Shown here in pieces: positions 1-6,296 of a stretch of DNA of 7,990 nucleotides. Both the position numbers and the translations under genes were made by a program. Location of the stretch: positions 1 to 7,990 of the forward strand of contig CACWKJ010000043.1 in assembly GCA_902761395.1 (NCBI GenBank), read 5' to 3'. Every line of letters starts with the position of its first letter. Positions within the stretch are counted from its first letter, which is position 1. This stretch comes from an uncultured Elusimicrobium sp. (GTDB taxonomy: Bacteria > Elusimicrobiota > Endomicrobiia > Endomicrobiales > Endomicrobiaceae). A model generated the notes under the pieces. The model searched no databases, was not told where the DNA came from, and was given only the letters and a program-made list of their open reading frames with translations.

Positions 1-626
1 ATTGTTCCGTCTATAACTTCAGACAAATTGTGTGTAGGAATATTTGTTGCCATACCTACTGCGATACCTGATGAACCGTTTATTAAAAGTTCAGGTAACT
101 TTGTAGGAAGTATTAAAGGTTCCTGTAACGAACCGTCATAGTTCGGAATATAATCTATTGTGTCTTTATCTATATCGGCAAGCATTTCATCTGCGATATA
201 GTCCATTCTTACTTCGGTGTACCTCATAGCTGCCGGATCATCACCGTCAACACTACCGAAGTTTCCCTGACCGTCTACAAGAGGATATCTCATAGAAAAG
301 TCTTGAACCATTCTTACGAGTGCATCATATACCGAAGAATCTCCGTGCGGATGATATTTACCGAGCACATCACCCACGATTCTGGCGGATTTTTTGTAAG
401 GTGTATTTCTTCTTACACCCATTTCTTTCATTGCATACAAAATTCTTCTGTGAACCGGTTTTAAACCGTCTCTTACATCCGGCAAAGCTCTACCTACAAT
501 AACACTCATTGCATAATCTATGTAAGATGATTTCATTTCATCTTGAAGATTGGTGGGAAGAATTCCCGGATTTATAACTACCTCTTTTTCTTCCGTTGGT
601 TTGTTTAAGTCTTTATCTTCTGCCAT
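1..626 (-). CDS. gyrA: DNA gyrase subunit A, N-terminal 208 residues (3' end outside window)
   Basis: GyrA is the DNA-cleaving and religating subunit of the A2B2 gyrase, which puts negative supercoils into DNA ahead of replication forks. Translating the minus strand from the ATG at 626-624 gives 208 residues, open to the window edge. After a charged N-terminal extension (about 14 residues longer than E. coli GyrA) the family signatures follow: YAMSVIVGRALPDVRDGLKPVHRRILYAM (split here as YAMSVIVGRALPD at 38-50 and VRDGLKPVHRRILYAM at 51-66), KYHPHGDSSVYD at 90-101, and AAMRYTEVRM at 132-141 with the catalytic Tyr136. The quinolone-determining positions (E. coli Ser83 and Asp87) are Ser97 and Asp101, the susceptible form. 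An AAGGGG ribosome site lies 8 nt before the start. The gene follows gyrB after 30 nt, so co-transcription is likely. ParC is the alternative, but direct linkage behind gyrB in an origin operon favours gyrA. Confidence 0.96.
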   Translation of the reverse strand, partial: MAEDKDLNKPTEEKEVVINPGILPTNLQDEMKSSYIDYAMSVIVGRALPDVRDGLKPVHRRILYAMKEMGVRRNTPYKKSARIVGDVLGKYHPHGDSSVYDALVRMVQDFSMRYPLVDGQGNFGSVDGDDPAAMRYTEVRMDYIADEMLADIDKDTIDYIPNYDGSLQEPLILPTKLPELLINGSSGIAVGMATNIPTHNLSEVIDGT

Positions 627-656
627 TATATTAACCCCTTCTTATAAATTCCTAAA

Positions 657-3113
657 TTAAATATCCAAATTGGTTACATCTAACGAATGTGCCTGAATAA
701 ATGCTCTTCTTGCTTCAACTTTATCGCCCATAAGTGTTGTAAATATTCTGTCTGTTTCAATTGCATCTTCAAGTTTAACCTGCAACATTTTTCTTCTTGC
801 GGGATCCATTGTTGTTTCCCAAAGTTGTTCCGGGTTCATTTCACCCAAACCTTTATATCTTTGAATTGTTGCACCTTTTCTTCCCAACTCTCTGATTTGT
901 TCTATCAACTGATTTGTCGATGATAAATCGTGAACATCGTTGTTTGCACCTTTTAATCTGTATACAGGTCTAACATGTGTTGTTCCGTAATGGTGTAAAT
1001 GCAAACCTTTACTTTCAAGTTTGTTTGCCAAAATATTTATTCTCGGAAGTTCCCACAACTCTTTATATTCCGGTAATACATCTTCGGTTAAACCGTCAAC
1101 AGGAAGTTCACCGTTTTCCTGTTGCATTTGTTTTTTTCTTTCTGCAAGTTCTGCTTTAAATTCTTTCCATTCCTTATCGGAATAAATATATCTTACCTGG
1201 TTTTGATCTACAACTCTGAAAAGAGGCATTTTGCCTTCTTCTCTGAATTTAAGATATTCGTTCCACTTCAAACCTTTCTTTGTAATTTTAATTATGAGGT
1301 TATCGAGTTCCGCAATGGAATCTACAATTTGTGTTAATTGTTTTTGATCTATAACATCACCGATTTGTTGTCCGTCTTTCAACAATATCATCGACTGTCC
1401 GTCCAAACCTTGTTTGAACAAGAATTTATCGAGTTCGGCTTCGGTCTGTAAATACATTTCTTTTTTGCCTTTTTTAACTTTATAAAGAGGCGGTTGTGCA
1501 ATATAAACATAACCGTTATCTATAAGTTGTGGCATTTGTCTGTAAAAGAATGTTAAAAGAAGTGTTCTGATATGTGCACCGTCGACATCGGCATCGGTCA
1601 TGATAACAACTTTATGATATCTTACTTTATCTATATTGAATTCGCCTTCACCTTTACCGATACCTGCACCGATTGCGGTAATCATAGTCTTAATTTCTTC
1701 GTTGGTTAACATTTTTGTCAATCTTGATTTTTCAACATTCAAGATTTTACCTCTTAAAGGAAGTATTGCCTGGAATGCTCTGTTTCTGCCTTGCTTTGCA
1801 GAACCTCCTGCAGAGTTTCCTTCCACGATGAAAAGTTCTGTTTTCTGAGGATCTTTTTCGGAACAATCCGCAAGTTTTCCCGGTAACGCTGCCGAGTCAA
1901 GAGCACCTTTTCTTCTTGTAAGTTCTCTTGCTTTTCTTGCGGCTTCTCTGGCTTCTGCGGCATTAATGGATTTTTCCAATATTTGTCCTGCAATTCCCGG
2001 ATTTTCTTCCAAGAATGTTGCAAGTGCATCACCGACGAGAGATTTTACTATACCTTCAACTTCGGAGTTTCCTAATTTTGTTTTTGTCTGTCCTTCGAAT
2101 TGCGGGTTGGGAACTTTAACGGAAATAACTGCCGTTAAACCTTCTCTGACATCTTCTCCGGAAAGAGTTAAATTTTTATTTTTTGATAATTCGTTTTTCT
2201 TAATATAGTCGTTAACAACTCTTGTTAATGCCGAACGGAAACCGGACAAATGTGTTCCGCCTTCAACGGTGTTAATGTTGTTAACAAATGTGTGAATTTG
2301 TTCATTGTAAGAATCGTTATATTGCATTGCAACTTCAACGTCGACATTATCTTTGTTCTTTGTGAAATATATAGGTTCTTTGTTTATAACTTGTTTATTT
2401 GTGTTCAAATAAGAAACGAAACTTTTTATACCGCCTTCATAATGGAAAGTATATTCTTTATCTTGTCTTTCGTCGATAATTGTAATATTTGCACCTGCAT
2501 TTAAGAATGCCAATTCTCTTAATCTGTTGGCTAATGTATCAAAAGAATATGTTGTAACTGAAAATATTTCGGGATCCGGTAAAAATGTAACTTTTGTTCC
2601 TCTGTCATCGGTTTTGCCTATTATTTCGAGTTTTGTTGTAGGTTTTCCCTTAGCATATTCCTGTCTGTAAATATTTCCGTTTCTGTAAACTTCAACTACC
2701 AATTTTGTAGAAAGAGCATTTACACACGATACTCCGACACCGTGCAAACCTCCGGAAACTTTATAAGAATTTTTATCGAATTTTCCACCGGCATGCAAAA
2801 CTGTCATAACAACTTCAAGAGCGGATTTATCTTTATATTTCGGATGAGGATCTACAGGAATACCTCTACCGTCATCCAATACCGTTATTGAATTATCCGG
2901 ATGAATTGTAACATCGATATTTTTACAAAAACCCGCCAAAACTTCATCGATAGAGTTATCTACGGTTTCATAAACCAAATGATGAAGACCTTGTTCGGAT
3001 GTTGAACCGATATACATGGCAGGTCTTTTTCTAACAGCTTCAAGACCTTCCAATACTTGAATTTTCGAAGCATCATAATTCGATGCCGCTTTATTTTGTT
3101 CTTCGTTAGTCAT
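657..3113 (-). CDS. gyrB: DNA gyrase subunit B (818 aa, long-insertion type)
   Basis: GyrB is the ATPase subunit of gyrase and works with GyrA on supercoiling. The GHKL ATPase domain shows Glu49 (catalytic base) and Asn53 in the helix before NSIDE, DDGRGIP at 80-86 and the lid GGLHGVGVSCVNALS at 121-135. The transducer has QTKTKL at 342-347, whose Lys344 matches E. coli Lys337. The TOPRIM domain has EGNSAGGSAKQGRNR at 431-445 (Glu431) and the metal-binding TDADVDG at 506-512 (Asp507, Asp509, Asp511). PLRGKILNVEK and the C-terminal RYKGLGEMNPEQLWETTMDP are intact. About 170 residues (roughly 560-735) separate PPLYKVKKGK from RYKGLGEMN, an insertion known from Gram-negative GyrB and absent from the ~640-aa Gram-positive form. 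The ATG has a GGAGG site 6 nt upstream. The start lies 21 nt after the DUF721 stop. The protein is complete, with no sign of damage. Confidence 0.99.
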   Translation of the reverse strand: MTNEEQNKAASNYDASKIQVLEGLEAVRKRPAMYIGSTSEQGLHHLVYETVDNSIDEVLAGFCKNIDVTIHPDNSITVLDDGRGIPVDPHPKYKDKSALEVVMTVLHAGGKFDKNSYKVSGGLHGVGVSCVNALSTKLVVEVYRNGNIYRQEYAKGKPTTKLEIIGKTDDRGTKVTFLPDPEIFSVTTYSFDTLANRLRELAFLNAGANITIIDERQDKEYTFHYEGGIKSFVSYLNTNKQVINKEPIYFTKNKDNVDVEVAMQYNDSYNEQIHTFVNNINTVEGGTHLSGFRSALTRVVNDYIKKNELSKNKNLTLSGEDVREGLTAVISVKVPNPQFEGQTKTKLGNSEVEGIVKSLVGDALATFLEENPGIAGQILEKSINAAEAREAARKARELTRRKGALDSAALPGKLADCSEKDPQKTELFIVEGNSAGGSAKQGRNRAFQAILPLRGKILNVEKSRLTKMLTNEEIKTMITAIGAGIGKGEGEFNIDKVRYHKVVIMTDADVDGAHIRTLLLTFFYRQMPQLIDNGYVYIAQPPLYKVKKGKKEMYLQTEAELDKFLFKQGLDGQSMILLKDGQQIGDVIDQKQLTQIVDSIAELDNLIIKITKKGLKWNEYLKFREEGKMPLFRVVDQNQVRYIYSDKEWKEFKAELAERKKQMQQENGELPVDGLTEDVLPEYKELWELPRINILANKLESKGLHLHHYGTTHVRPVYRLKGANNDVHDLSSTNQLIEQIRELGRKGATIQRYKGLGEMNPEQLWETTMDPARRKMLQVKLEDAIETDRIFTTLMGDKVEARRAFIQAHSLDVTNLDI

Positions 3114-3134
3114 TAACTTCCTCCATATCTTTTG

Positions 3135-3407
3135 CTACTTAATTTCACACTTTATATTTTTTATCAGTTTTTTTCCTAAATACTGATTAAGTTTATTTAT
3201 AATTTGTCTTTTTCTTAAATTTAAATCATTTACATAAACTGCCGATTTTGCAGATGCAAAAATAACTCCGTCTTTAAAACCGCTTAACTCTATTTTATTA
3301 TTACCCAATTCTTGTTGCCACTTGGACATAATAATAAAATAGTCGTCATTCAAACCTAATTTATCAGAAATTTGTTTTATTATCGACGAAACTTCCGTAA
3401 ATTCCAT
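3135..3407 (-). CDS. DUF721 / DciA-like protein (90 aa), probable helicase-loading factor
   Basis: This small protein matches the DUF721 pattern by eye: an N-terminal helix (SSIIKQISDKLGL, 7-19), the conserved Trp30 in MSKWQQELG, then a beta strand with DGVIFASAKSAVYVNDLNLRK (split: DGVIFASAKS at 46-55, AVYVNDLNLRK at 56-66) and a final IINKLNQYLG helix with a KNIKCEIK strand. DUF721 corresponds to DciA, known in other bacteria as the ancestral partner that helps place DnaB helicase at the origin; that role here is inferred from family and position. The gene starts 4 nt after the dnaN TAA, and no good ribosome site precedes it (only a weak GAGAT about 12 nt away), so translational coupling to dnaN is likely. 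It stops (TAG) 21 nt before gyrB. It lacks the long tail seen in some DciA proteins. No zinc-binding cysteine cluster is visible. Confidence 0.82.
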   Translation of the reverse strand: MEFTEVSSIIKQISDKLGLNDDYFIIMSKWQQELGNNKIELSGFKDGVIFASAKSAVYVNDLNLRKRQIINKLNQYLGKKLIKNIKCEIK

Positions 3408-3411
3408 TTTA

Positions 3412-4530
3412 TTATGATCTCATAGGCATAACTACACAAAGATAATTTTTATCTTTTTCCGGGGTTATAACAACTGGATTTTGAGAAGTAGTATATGCAA
3501 AATAAATATTTTCATCTTCTACGTTTTGTAAAATATCTTTAATATAACTGGGGTTAAAATTTATATCAAATACTTCACCTGAATATTCTGTTTCAACCTC
3601 GGCTTCTCCGGAACCCAAACCTACCGTATTTGCCGAAACTATCATTTTATTTTTTTCAAAACTTAACTTAATGGATGATGCCCTGTCTGCAACAAGTTTA
3701 TCTCCCGTAAGTAAAGCCATCTGTTTTACGGCTGATATAGTATTTGCAACGTTTAATTTTATTTTAGACATTGTTTTTTTAGGTATTACCTGTTCATAGT
3801 TAGGAAATACACCTTCTATTAATTTTGTTTGGAAAGTTATATCTCCTATCATAACCGTCATTAAATTATCACTTAAACTTATTTTAACTTCTTCAACTTT
3901 ATCATTGGAAGAAATTAATCTTAAAATATCCGAAACCGCTTTTGTAGGAATAATTACTTTTCCTTTAATTTTTTTATCTATACCGTCGGAACTTATATAA
4001 GATAATCTTCTTCCGTCTGTAGATACTGCTTTTATTGTTCCGTCTTCAACTATAAAACATACTCCGTTTAAAACATATCTTTGAGAATCTTTTGATACAG
4101 CAAATATTGTTTTCTTTAACATAGAATTTAATACTTGTGTTTTTAAAGAAAATACATTTTCTTTTTGAAAATCGGGAAGTGTAGGATAATCTTTTTTATC
4201 TATACCCATTAAAACAAATTTAGATTTATTTGCTTTTATATTTATTTGATTTGTTTCATCGGATTTTATTTCTATATTACCGTCTGAAACTTCTTTTATA
4301 ATATCTGAAAATCTTTTTGCAGGTATTGTTATTGCACCTTCACTTACTATTTCCGCTTTTATATAACAAGTTACACCTATTTCCAAATCTGTAGCGGATA
4401 ATTTTATTTTGTCTTTTTCTGTTTCAAATAAAAAGTTGGATAAAACCGGTAATGTTATTTTTGACGCTATTACAGGTTGAACTATTTGCATCCCCTTCAT
4501 TAATTCATCTTTTGCACAAATTACCTTCAT
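3412..4530 (-). CDS. dnaN: DNA polymerase III beta subunit (sliding clamp), 372 aa
   Basis: DnaN forms the ring-shaped dimer that holds DNA polymerase III and many repair proteins on DNA. The length is typical (E. coli 366 aa), and three clamp repeats fit roughly residues 1-120, 128-245 and 252-372. Visible landmarks are ATDLEIG (46-52), YPTLP (115-119), RYVLNGV (151-157), STDGRRLS (170-177), EGVFPNYEQVIP (239-250) and the C-terminal VVMPMRS (366-372), whose Met-Pro-Met-Arg part lines the pocket for clamp-binding peptides. The ATG has a GGAGG site 9 nt upstream. It follows dnaA after a 223-nt AT-rich gap that probably belongs to the origin. Transcription may come from that gap (a TATAAT at 4565-4570 has no convincing -35) or read through from the dnaA promoter. 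A 4-nt gap to the DUF721 gene indicates one operon. Confidence 0.98.
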   Translation of the reverse strand: MKVICAKDELMKGMQIVQPVIASKITLPVLSNFLFETEKDKIKLSATDLEIGVTCYIKAEIVSEGAITIPAKRFSDIIKEVSDGNIEIKSDETNQINIKANKSKFVLMGIDKKDYPTLPDFQKENVFSLKTQVLNSMLKKTIFAVSKDSQRYVLNGVCFIVEDGTIKAVSTDGRRLSYISSDGIDKKIKGKVIIPTKAVSDILRLISSNDKVEEVKISLSDNLMTVMIGDITFQTKLIEGVFPNYEQVIPKKTMSKIKLNVANTISAVKQMALLTGDKLVADRASSIKLSFEKNKMIVSANTVGLGSGEAEVETEYSGEVFDINFNPSYIKDILQNVEDENIYFAYTTSQNPVVITPEKDKNYLCVVMPMRS

Positions 4531-4567
4531 TATTACTTTCCTCCCTTTTATTTAAAAAAAATTAATT

Positions 4568-4590
4568 ATAATAATAATATTTGTTGATAA
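4568..4590 (-). promoter_or_regulatory. Weak DnaA box followed by TTA triplets (DnaA-trio-like)
   Basis: Read on the minus strand, TTATCAACA (4582-4590, one mismatch to TTATCCACA) is followed after a few A/T bases by three consecutive TTA triplets. In the DnaA-trio model the strand leading away from a DnaA box carries complements of 3'-[G/A]A[T/A]-5', that is [C/T]T[A/T] triplets, which TTA fits. The usual short GC-rich spacer between box and trio is missing. The overall A+T richness means the match could be coincidental, so this is inference only. Confidence 0.3.
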
Positions 4591-4663
4591 TCAGATAATT
4601 AAATTTAAATTAAAAAAATTCATAATTATCAAACATTTTTTTTATAAAATTAAAGTTAATAAC

Positions 4664-4695
4664 TATGTTAATAAGTTTTTAATTTTATTAACATA
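4664..4695. repeat. 11-bp perfect inverted repeat carrying TTATTAACA boxes
   Basis: The arms TATGTTAATAA (4664-4674) and TTATTAACATA (4685-4695) are exact reverse complements around a 10-nt A/T-rich loop. Each arm contains TTATTAACA, which differs from the DnaA consensus TTATNCACA at one position and recurs at 6146-6154 beside the perfect boxes. A third, imperfect copy at 4654-4662 lies 12 bp from the left arm. The stem is almost all A-T and no T tract follows on the transcribed strand, so a terminator is unlikely. A pair of low-affinity DnaA sites is the most natural reading. Confidence 0.5.
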
Positions 4696-4753
4696 TTAGA
4701 ACTAAAAATTATTTTTTATCAAAAAACTAAACAATTAACAAAAATATTAACAA

Positions 4754-6112
4754 CTAATTATCTTCTTTTTCTTTTATCAATTTAATAATTTTATTTATCT
4801 CTGCAGCAAACCACGCATCATCATTAACTTTTTTCGCTATCTTATTATAAGCATGCATAACAGTAGTATGATCTCTGCCGCCGAAAGTATCACCTATTTC
4901 CGTAGTAGACATATCAGTCAGAGATCTTGCCAAATACATTGCTATTTGTCTCGGCATAGCAAGTTGATTTGTTCTTTTTTTAACTTTTAAATCTTTTACT
5001 GTTAAATTATATTCTTCCGCGACAACTTTTTGTATTTTATCTATAGTTATTTGTACATTTTCTTCAGGAACAACAATATCTTTTAATATTGTTTTTACTG
5101 CATCCAATGTAAAAGGTGTATTGGTAAATTTAATAAAAGATGTAACTCTTAATAATGTTCCTTCCAATTCCCTGATGTTGGATTTTATTTGAGAAGCAAT
5201 AAATAATATAACATCTTCAGGAACAGAAAAACCTTCTTCTTCTGCTTTTTTCTTTAATATTGCAATTCTTGTTTCCAAATCGGGTTTCTGAATATCAACG
5301 GTATTACCCCATTTAAACCTTGATACCAATCTTTCTTCAACTTCCAATTTATCTTGAGGTCTATCGGAAGCGATAACTATTTGTTTACCGCTGTCTTTCA
5401 ACGTATTAAATATGTTAAAAAACTCTTCTTGAGATCTTCCTGCATTTTTTGTAAGAAATTGAATATCGTCTATTAAAAGACAATCAAGATTTCTGTATTT
5501 ATTTTTAAAAGCCGGCATTTTATCCGGAAATCTTATAGCTTCAATAAAGTCGGAAACAAATTTTTCGCATGTTACATATAATATTCTAAAATTAGGAAAA
5601 TTCTTTTTTAATTCATTACCTATAGCATGCATTAAATGAGTTTTACCGAGACCTACACCGCCGTATATAAATAAAGGATTAAACTGTTTTCCCGGATTTT
5701 TTGTTACCGCTTCGGCACAACCGGAAGCAAATCTGTTGGAATTTCCGACAATAAATCTGTCGAAAGTTAATTTCGGATTAAGTTGATCTTTTATTATTGA
5801 AGGAACAGGAATATCATTATGTATAGGTATAGTAGGAACTTTTGTCATTTCGTCGGAAATATCTTTTTCAATCTTATATTCCAACTTTATATCTTTAGAA
5901 TAAATTTCCTTTAAATTTTGTTCAATATTAAATTGTTGATTTTTTTCTATCCAATCGGAATAAAACTTTGTAGGTACGGAAATTAAGAAAACACTTTCAT
6001 TTAAAGAAACCGGTTTTACACCCGTAAACCACAAATTTACTGCGCCCTGCCCTACGGATAATGTTAAGTTATCCACAACTTTTTTCCATGCATCTATAAT
6101 AGAAACTTCCAT
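4754..6112 (-). CDS. dnaA: Chromosomal replication initiator protein DnaA (452 aa)
   Basis: DnaA is the AAA+ initiator that binds 9-bp boxes, assembles on the origin and opens it. Numbered from the chosen ATG, domain I (about 1-75) includes IIDAWKKVVDNL. A short linker is followed by the AAA+ domain: Walker A GGVGLGKT (151-158), Walker B LLIDDIQF (212-219), sensor I IVIASDRP (245-252), arginine finger in RLVSRFKWG (Arg265) and sensor II in NIRELEG (Arg314). Domain IV carries the box-recognition signature GGRDHTTVMHAYNKI (411-425). The frame stays open upstream to a GTG at 6133-6131, which would add seven residues. I prefer the ATG at 6112-6110 because a GGGG ribosome-like site lies 5 nt before it, while the GTG is buried inside a DnaA-box palindrome with no ribosome site. 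A perfect DnaA box lies within the early codons. The gene is followed by the AT-rich gap and dnaN. Confidence 0.98.
   Translation of the reverse strand: MEVSIIDAWKKVVDNLTLSVGQGAVNLWFTGVKPVSLNESVFLISVPTKFYSDWIEKNQQFNIEQNLKEIYSKDIKLEYKIEKDISDEMTKVPTIPIHNDIPVPSIIKDQLNPKLTFDRFIVGNSNRFASGCAEAVTKNPGKQFNPLFIYGGVGLGKTHLMHAIGNELKKNFPNFRILYVTCEKFVSDFIEAIRFPDKMPAFKNKYRNLDCLLIDDIQFLTKNAGRSQEEFFNIFNTLKDSGKQIVIASDRPQDKLEVEERLVSRFKWGNTVDIQKPDLETRIAILKKKAEEEGFSVPEDVILFIASQIKSNIRELEGTLLRVTSFIKFTNTPFTLDAVKTILKDIVVPEENVQITIDKIQKVVAEEYNLTVKDLKVKKRTNQLAMPRQIAMYLARSLTDMSTTEIGDTFGGRDHTTVMHAYNKIAKKVNDDAWFAAEINKIIKLIKEKEDN
6069..6077 (+). promoter_or_regulatory. Perfect DnaA box inside the dnaA coding start
   Basis: TTATCCACA matches the consensus exactly on the plus strand. 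It lies inside dnaA, where the minus strand encodes Val-Val-Asp-Asn-Leu of domain I. It is 48 bp from the next perfect box, in the same orientation, and so extends the upstream cluster into the gene. Confidence 0.85.
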
Positions 6113-6113
6113 T

Positions 6114-6154
6114 TTATCCCCATAGTTATCCACATTGTGGATAACTTATTAACA
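6114..6154. promoter_or_regulatory. DnaA-box cluster with 23-nt palindrome (upstream oriC module, dnaA autoregulation)
   Basis: Four box-like 9-mers sit in 41 bp: TTATCCCCA at 6114-6122 (plus, one mismatch), TTATCCACA at 6126-6134 (plus, perfect), its exact reverse complement at 6136-6144 (minus, perfect) and TTATTAACA at 6146-6154 (plus, one mismatch). The two perfect boxes face each other around one base and extend to a perfect palindrome with 11-bp arms at 6124-6146. In many bacteria such clusters upstream of dnaA both belong to oriC and repress dnaA. The cluster lies in the dnaA leader, downstream of the promoter, so bound DnaA could block transcription. In mRNA the palindrome could fold as a 10-bp hairpin with a 3-nt loop. 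Confidence 0.9.
6118..6121 (-). promoter_or_regulatory. dnaA ribosome-binding-like GGGG that decides the start
   Basis: GGGG lies 5 nt upstream of the ATG at 6112 and resembles the AAGGGG before gyrA. It is the core of the one-mismatch DnaA box at 6114-6122, so one stretch serves as possible initiator site in DNA and ribosome site in RNA. It supports the ATG start over the GTG at 6133. It is a short, weak Shine-Dalgarno. Confidence 0.5.
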
Positions 6155-6212
6155 ATACTATAAATTACTGTAAAAATAAAACAAATGATTTGTATATTTT
6201 TGTCGTCAAAAA

Positions 6213-6241
6213 AGTATATAAAATTGATACACACAAGTCAA
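6213..6241 (-). promoter_or_regulatory. Sigma70-type promoter for dnaA
   Basis: On the minus strand TTGACT (6241-6236) is separated by exactly 17 nt from TATACT (6218-6213), each one base from consensus. Transcription would begin near 6207-6206, giving a leader of about 94 nt that holds the DnaA-box palindrome. An inverted repeat with 6-nt arms (ACAAAT/ATTTGT around one base, 6181-6193) lies in this leader; its role is unknown. A second TTGACG at 6209-6204 has no good partner -10. Confidence 0.75.
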
Positions 6242-6296
6242 GCAAAAAAATTACTAAAATTTTCGGTACTTTTTTATAACAAATTATTATTAAATT

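Larger units (their letters stand above)
4531..4753. other. AT-rich dnaA-dnaN intergenic region, candidate origin unwinding element
   Basis: This gap has only about 25 G or C in 223 bases, half of them at the dnaN ribosome site and in weak repeats, so roughly 89% A+T. It contains no perfect DnaA box. It does contain one-mismatch boxes: TTATCAACA at 4582-4590 (minus) and TTATTAACA at 4666-4674 (minus) and 4685-4693 (plus). Two-mismatch versions lie at 4654-4662 and 4716-4724. Short TTAACA repeats sit at 4735-4740 and 4747-4752. An A+T-rich gap between dnaA and dnaN is the unwinding site in several bacteria, for example Bacillus subtilis; by analogy this is the likely melting region. A TATAAT at 4565-4570 (minus) could be a dnaN -10 box, but composition this extreme makes chance matches common. 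No intrinsic terminator for dnaA is visible. Confidence 0.6.

Noticed and set aside
320..502. 60-codon plus-strand frame over gyrA
   Set aside because: It is antisense to strongly conserved gyrA sequence and has no supporting start signals.
1754..2032. 92-codon open frame inside gyrB on the same strand, plus many plus-strand frames across gyrB
   Set aside because: They overlap a fully conserved gyrB in other frames, lack ribosome sites and resemble no protein family.
4534..4600. Full sigma70 promoter for dnaN
   Set aside because: A TATAAT exists at 4565-4570 but no -35 fits at 16-18 nt; near-90% A+T gives many false -10 boxes.
6241..6275. Possible terminator for the M23 gene (A/T-rich AAAATTTT and T run before the dnaA promoter)
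   Set aside because: The AAAATTTT core is self-complementary without a loop, the flanks do not pair and there is no GC stem.
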